Notes under the pieces: model-generated
What the model saw: the letters and a program-made list of their open reading frames with translations, nothing else
Told to the model about the DNA's origin: nothing
Databases searched by the model: none
Program-made: the position numbers and the translations under genes
In this document: one piece after another, positions 5,854 to 8,898 of the stretch
How positions within the stretch are numbered: position 1 is the stretch's first letter
How the letters are laid out: every line of letters begins with the position of its first letter
DNA from: a bacterium
Lineage (GTDB): Bacteria; Chloroflexota; Dehalococcoidia; Tepidiformales; Tepidiformaceae
DNA length: 8,898 bases
Direction of reading: 5' to 3'
Assembly (NCBI GenBank): GCA_945861295.1
Contig: CAMAUF010000063.1
Coordinates: 1 to 8,898, forward strand

Positions 5854-7541
5854 CACGACGCGGAGGCGGACAGGGGCTCGGTTACGCTGGGCCAAGCCAG
5901 GCAGCCGGCCCCCAACGCGCGTTCCTGCTCGGCGGCGCCGTGCTGGCCGTCGTTGTCTTGGGCGCGTACCTTGCGTTCCGCGCCTGCGGCGGTTCGGAAT
6001 GCACGAAGCTATACTGTTCGACGAGCGCCAACCTGCCCATCCCCGAAGGGTACGAACGGGTCACCCAGATTTTCCGGGCGCGGAGCGACGCCACGATCCC
6101 GGACGGGAACGACGTCTCCGTCTTCCTGCCGCTGGACCAGCCGACGACCGACGGGCGCAACCTGAGCTTCTATCGCTACATCGAAGAGACTGGGGCATGG
6201 GAGCCGATCACGCCGGCGATCCTGGATCCCCAAGGCACGACGGTGGCGGCGACCCTTTCGACGACGCCGCGGACGATCGCCGTCCTGCGCCGGCTGAGCA
6301 GCACCGGCCACGTCGTTGGCTATGTCGGTCAGAACCAGGTGCTGAACCCCGAAGGCGCCCCGCACCTCACGATCCTGCACACGCGCGACTTCCGGCCCGG
6401 TTCGGACGGCCAGCTCGAGGGAGAACTAACTGACCCGCAGTTCATCGGCGCTTCGCCCCAAACCGAGCACTTCCCAATGGTGTACGCCAACGCCGCGGAA
6501 CGAGGGCTCATTCCGATCCTCGATTCATTGCTGACGAACGCCCAGACACGGTCGACACATGTGCGCGCTATCACGACCCTGGCGGTCGAACGGCAGGTCC
6601 CAGGGATCGATATCGCCTACTTCGACCTGCCACCGACGCTGAGGACGCCCTTCGCGCTCTTCATCGTGGAGTTGGCCCAGTCGCTCCACGGGCAGAACAA
6701 GCGGCTGAGCGTCACCCTGCCCTCGCCGCTCAAAGCGGGCGACCGGGTCGACGAGGGTTCGTATGACTGGAAGCTGATCGGCGGCGCGGCCGACATCGTG
6801 CAAATCGCGCCTTACCGGGACCAGAGCACGCTGCGCCGGGACTTCCCGGAAGTGCTGACCTACCTCTCGAGCATCGTTGACCCGCTGAAGCTCGTGATGA
6901 CCGTCTCGCCGTACGCTACCGAGAAGTCAGTCGACGGCACACGTGCAATGACTCTGGTAGAGGCCATGGGCATCGCAGCCACCCTCCAACTCCGTACCGG
7001 CCCGGACGGCCGGGTCGCGAGCGGATCCGTGATCGAAGTGGTCGCGCCGAATATCAACCAATCCGAGAGCCGGAGCGGCATCGGCTGGCAGGCGGCCACG
7101 GCTTGCGTTACGTTCACCTACGAACAGAGCGGTCCCCGGACAGTCTGGATCGAGAATTTCTTCAGCATCGGCTTCAAACTTCAGTTCGTGACCGCGTTCA
7201 AGCTCGGCGGAGTCGCGATCGAAGACGCCGGCGGACTCGCGGAAGTGGGAAACAGTTGGCCGGCGCTGCTGCCATTCATTTCCAGCGGGCAACCGATCCT
7301 GATGCAACCCAACCCGGCGGACCTGACGCCACGTTGGTTCGTGAGCAACGGGACGGCCGACGGCGGACAGAAAGGCCTGATCAAATGGTCCACTCCAACC
7401 GAAGCGGGGACGCATACCGTGAGACTGACCGTGAGTGATGGCGTTGCGTTCTTCGAAAACACCATCCCCGTGACGGTGCAGCCCGCGCCGCGGCCGAGCG
7501 CGACACCGGCGGCGGGCGCGACGCCAACGAGGGCGAACTAA
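5850..7541 (+). CDS. membrane-anchored GH18-like protein with C-terminal Ig-like domain, probably non-catalytic
   Basis: The 563-residue protein has a short Gly-rich cytoplasmic start, one membrane segment (about 24-44), three nearby cysteines (46, 51, 56), then an extracytoplasmic region. Residues about 150-460 look like the TIM barrel of GH18 proteins related to the spore-germination YaaH group: VVGYVG, GLIPILDSLLTN, VPGIDIAYFD (250-259), KRLSVTLPSP (284-293), WKLIGGAADIVQIAPY (307-322) and KLVMTVSPYA. A GH18 active site normally reads DGxDxDxE; here it reads PGIDIAYFD, with Ala at the middle acidic position and Asp in place of the catalytic Glu, so hydrolysis is doubtful. Residues about 480-545 resemble an Ig/cadherin-like domain (GLIKWSTPTEAGTHTVRLTVSD), followed by a Pro/Ala/Thr tail. 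A role in binding wall or surface glycan is an inference. GAGAGGAG lies just before the ATG. It follows the HtrA-like gene closely, and rsmD begins 3 bases after its stop. Confidence 0.75.
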   Translation: MTRRGGGQGLGYAGPSQAAGPQRAFLLGGAVLAVVVLGAYLAFRACGGSECTKLYCSTSANLPIPEGYERVTQIFRARSDATIPDGNDVSVFLPLDQPTTDGRNLSFYRYIEETGAWEPITPAILDPQGTTVAATLSTTPRTIAVLRRLSSTGHVVGYVGQNQVLNPEGAPHLTILHTRDFRPGSDGQLEGELTDPQFIGASPQTEHFPMVYANAAERGLIPILDSLLTNAQTRSTHVRAITTLAVERQVPGIDIAYFDLPPTLRTPFALFIVELAQSLHGQNKRLSVTLPSPLKAGDRVDEGSYDWKLIGGAADIVQIAPYRDQSTLRRDFPEVLTYLSSIVDPLKLVMTVSPYATEKSVDGTRAMTLVEAMGIAATLQLRTGPDGRVASGSVIEVVAPNINQSESRSGIGWQAATACVTFTYEQSGPRTVWIENFFSIGFKLQFVTAFKLGGVAIEDAGGLAEVGNSWPALLPFISSGQPILMQPNPADLTPRWFVSNGTADGGQKGLIKWSTPTEAGTHTVRLTVSDGVAFFENTIPVTVQPAPRPSATPAAGATPTRAN

Positions 7542-7544
7542 CAG

Positions 7545-8105
7545 ATGGCAGTGTCACGCCTTCGAATAGCCGGCGGCGCCGCACGGGGCGTCCCTCTGGT
7601 GGAGCCACGAGGCGTGCGTCTTCGGCCGACCTCCGGGCTCGTCCGCGAGGCGATCGCGAACATCCTCGGCGACCGTTTGGCCGGTGCGCGCGTGTTGGAC
7701 CTCTTCGCGGGGACCGGCGCGCTCGGCATCGAGGCGATTAGCCAAGGGGCCGCCCACGCGACCTTCATCGACAGCGAGGCCGCTTGCTGCCAGGCGATCG
7801 TCCAATCGCTCACCCGAGCCGGCCTGGCGGCCCAGGGCCGCGTCCTCCGTGGAAAGCTGCCTGGGGCCCTCGCTCAGGCGGGCGGGCCTTTCGAGATCAT
7901 CCTGCTGGACCCACCATATGCCGCGACGGAGGCAGCCGAAATCCTAGCGCTGCTCGCGCCGTTGCTGGCCGGCGGCGGTGTAGTCGTCTATGAGCATACG
8001 AGCCGGTACAATCCGCCGGAACGCCCGTCGGGGCTCCAACTGACCGACCGCCGGCTCTATGGCGATTCGGCAGTCGCCTTTTATATCGGCCAGGAGGGGC
8101 AATGA
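7545..8105 (+). CDS. rsmD: 16S rRNA (guanine(966)-N(2))-methyltransferase RsmD
   Basis: RsmD transfers a methyl group from S-adenosylmethionine to N2 of G966 of 16S rRNA during assembly of the 30S subunit. The 186-residue length is normal. The N-terminal family signature RIAGGAARG (7-15) and LRPTSGLVREAIANIL (26-41) are present. The Rossmann fold shows motif I VLDLFAGTGALGIEA (50-64), the acidic end of the next strand, FIDSE (74-78), and the catalytic motif DPPY (122-125). The ending RRLYGDSAVAFY is typical. The start follows the GH18-like stop by 3 bases with only a distant GAGGG upstream, so translation probably depends on coupling. Its stop overlaps the coaD ATG as ATGA, the common rsmD-coaD arrangement. 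Confidence 0.96.
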   Translation: MAVSRLRIAGGAARGVPLVEPRGVRLRPTSGLVREAIANILGDRLAGARVLDLFAGTGALGIEAISQGAAHATFIDSEAACCQAIVQSLTRAGLAAQGRVLRGKLPGALAQAGGPFEIILLDPPYAATEAAEILALLAPLLAGGGVVVYEHTSRYNPPERPSGLQLTDRRLYGDSAVAFYIGQEGQ

Positions 8106-8587
8106 GGATCGCTATTTATCCGGGCGGATTTGATCCCATCACGAACGGGCACCTCGATCTGGTCCGCCGCATGGTGCTGCTCTTCGATGAAGTGATCGTC
8201 GCGGTAGTCCGCGGGCGGGACAAAGGCCCGATGTTCACTTGGGAAGAGCGGATCGCGATGTTCCGAGTTGCCGTCCAAGACTTGCCCAGTGTCTCGGTTG
8301 AAGGGTTCGAGGGGATGACCGTCGACTATGCGCGGGCCAAAGGCGCGGTCGCTCTGGTGCGCGGCATCCGCGCGATGAGCGACTTCGAGGTCGAATTTGA
8401 CATGGCGCTCATGAACCGGAAGATGGCGCCGGAGATCGAGTCGGTCTATCTCATGACCAATCAAGATTACATGAATATCAGCGCCAGCCGAATCCGTGAG
8501 GTTTCCAGGCTGGGTTATGATGTCGTCGACCTCGTTCCCGGCCACGTCCGGCAGGCGATTCGCGAAAAACTCGGCCAGCCTCTCTAA
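8102..8587 (+). CDS. coaD: Phosphopantetheine adenylyltransferase
   Basis: CoaD joins ATP and 4'-phosphopantetheine to give dephospho-CoA and pyrophosphate, the penultimate step of coenzyme A synthesis. At 161 residues it is full length. It carries YPGGFDPITNGHLDLV (6-21), with the nucleotidyltransferase (H/T)xGH motif as TNGH at 14-17. Further motifs are PMFTWEER (43-50), LVRGIRAMSDFEVEFDMALMNR (85-106), and ISASRIREV (126-134), where most relatives have ISSSxxKE; the Ser-to-Ala change in the middle is conservative. AGGAGG lies five bases upstream inside the end of rsmD, and the ATGA overlap indicates coupled translation. The gene after it begins 22 bases downstream. Confidence 0.98.
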   Translation: MRIAIYPGGFDPITNGHLDLVRRMVLLFDEVIVAVVRGRDKGPMFTWEERIAMFRVAVQDLPSVSVEGFEGMTVDYARAKGAVALVRGIRAMSDFEVEFDMALMNRKMAPEIESVYLMTNQDYMNISASRIREVSRLGYDVVDLVPGHVRQAIREKLGQPL

Positions 8588-8609
8588 AGGCGCCCACCCT
8601 GGAGAGACC

Positions 8610-8898
8610 GTGGAGATCCTTGATCTCGTAGATCAACTCGAGGAACTGGTGATCCAGTCGCGCCGCCTGCCCGTCGGCGGCAACCTCGTTGTGGACCGAA
8701 AACGCATGCTGGATTTGATCGACCAGATGCGGCTGGCTATCCCTGCCGACCTGAAAGAAGCGACGGAAATCATCCAAACGCGAGACGAGATCCTGGATGA
8801 TGCGGAGGATCGGGCGCGTGAATCGCTCCAACAGGCGGAACGGGAACGCAGCCGCCGGCTCGATGAGACCGCGCTGATCCGGGAAGCACACGAACGAA
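8610..8898 (+). CDS. coiled-coil protein (ATP synthase subunit b/DivIVA-like), 3' end outside the window
   Basis: A GTG start at 8610, with GGAGAG a few bases upstream, opens a frame that runs off the right edge after 96 codons. The product begins MEILDLVDQLEELV, followed by SRRLPVGGNLVVDRKRMLDLIDQMRLAIP in pieces: a short helix, a loop, and a second helix ending in AIPADLKEA. From about residue 50 it becomes a charged heptad helix (TRDEILDDAEDRARESLQQA onward) with almost no Gly or Pro. Small proteins of this design are often annotated as F0 subunit b-like or DivIVA-like, and I recall similar genes after coaD in Gram-positive bacteria and Chloroflexota. No membrane segment is present in the visible part, so it is not a true ATP synthase b subunit. 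Function is unknown. Confidence 0.8.
   Translation, partial: MEILDLVDQLEELVIQSRRLPVGGNLVVDRKRMLDLIDQMRLAIPADLKEATEIIQTRDEILDDAEDRARESLQQAERERSRRLDETALIREAHER

Noticed and set aside
6565..6880. Active GH18 chitinase or spore cortex hydrolase
   Set aside because: The motif at residues 252-259 lacks the catalytic Glu and the middle Asp, so an active hydrolase call is not supported.
1..8898. Mobile element, CRISPR array, tRNA or toxin-antitoxin or defence system
   Set aside because: I saw no transposase or integrase frame, no spaced repeats, no cloverleaf, and no defence-type domain. The genes are mostly housekeeping and envelope genes with uniform composition.

Overview
The window is GC-rich bacterial chromosomal DNA with dense gene packing, strong codon bias and few gaps. 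Several features recall Chloroflexota: the motif style of SerRS and GreA, a membrane-anchored GH18-like protein with an Ig-like tail, and rsmD-coaD followed by a short coiled-coil gene. This assignment rests on family resemblance only, with no search run. No tRNA, rRNA, CRISPR array, insertion sequence or phage gene is visible, and base composition shows no sign of a recent island.

Layout. The left edge holds the 3' two thirds of a ClpP protease gene on the plus strand (to 439). A 209-base gap up to 648 carries a possible hairpin and, on the minus strand, a 52-codon remnant of a retroviral-type (clan AA) aspartic protease that has lost its catalytic part. From 4442 down to 649 a minus-strand operon runs greA - lysS - NUDIX hydrolase - serS. 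Its likely promoter (TTGGCG, 18 bases, TATACT) lies in the 125-base intergenic stretch at 4443-4567. The lysS/NUDIX and NUDIX/serS junctions overlap, and a GC-rich hairpin in the greA-lysS gap runs into the lysS ribosome binding site.

From 4568 a divergent plus-strand series begins: a membrane-anchored HtrA/DegP-type serine protease with a PDZ domain, a 20-codon mini-ORF linked by ATGA overlaps at both ends, a membrane-anchored GH18-like protein with a degenerate catalytic motif, rsmD (16S rRNA m2G966 methyltransferase), coaD (phosphopantetheine adenylyltransferase) and the start of a coiled-coil protein that runs off the right edge.

Roles. The minus operon is information processing: transcript rescue by GreA and charging of tRNA-Lys and tRNA-Ser, with a nucleotide-cleaning enzyme between. 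The plus series joins an envelope protease and a surface or periplasmic-side protein to a housekeeping pair (rsmD-coaD) that is adjacent in many bacteria. I did not find a clear undescribed system. The points most worth a second look are the GreA coiled-coil tip lacking both canonical acidic residues, the degenerate GH18-like protein downstream of HtrA, the double-ATGA mini-ORF, the hairpin on the lysS ribosome binding site, the NUDIX gene between two synthetase genes, and the gutted aspartic protease.
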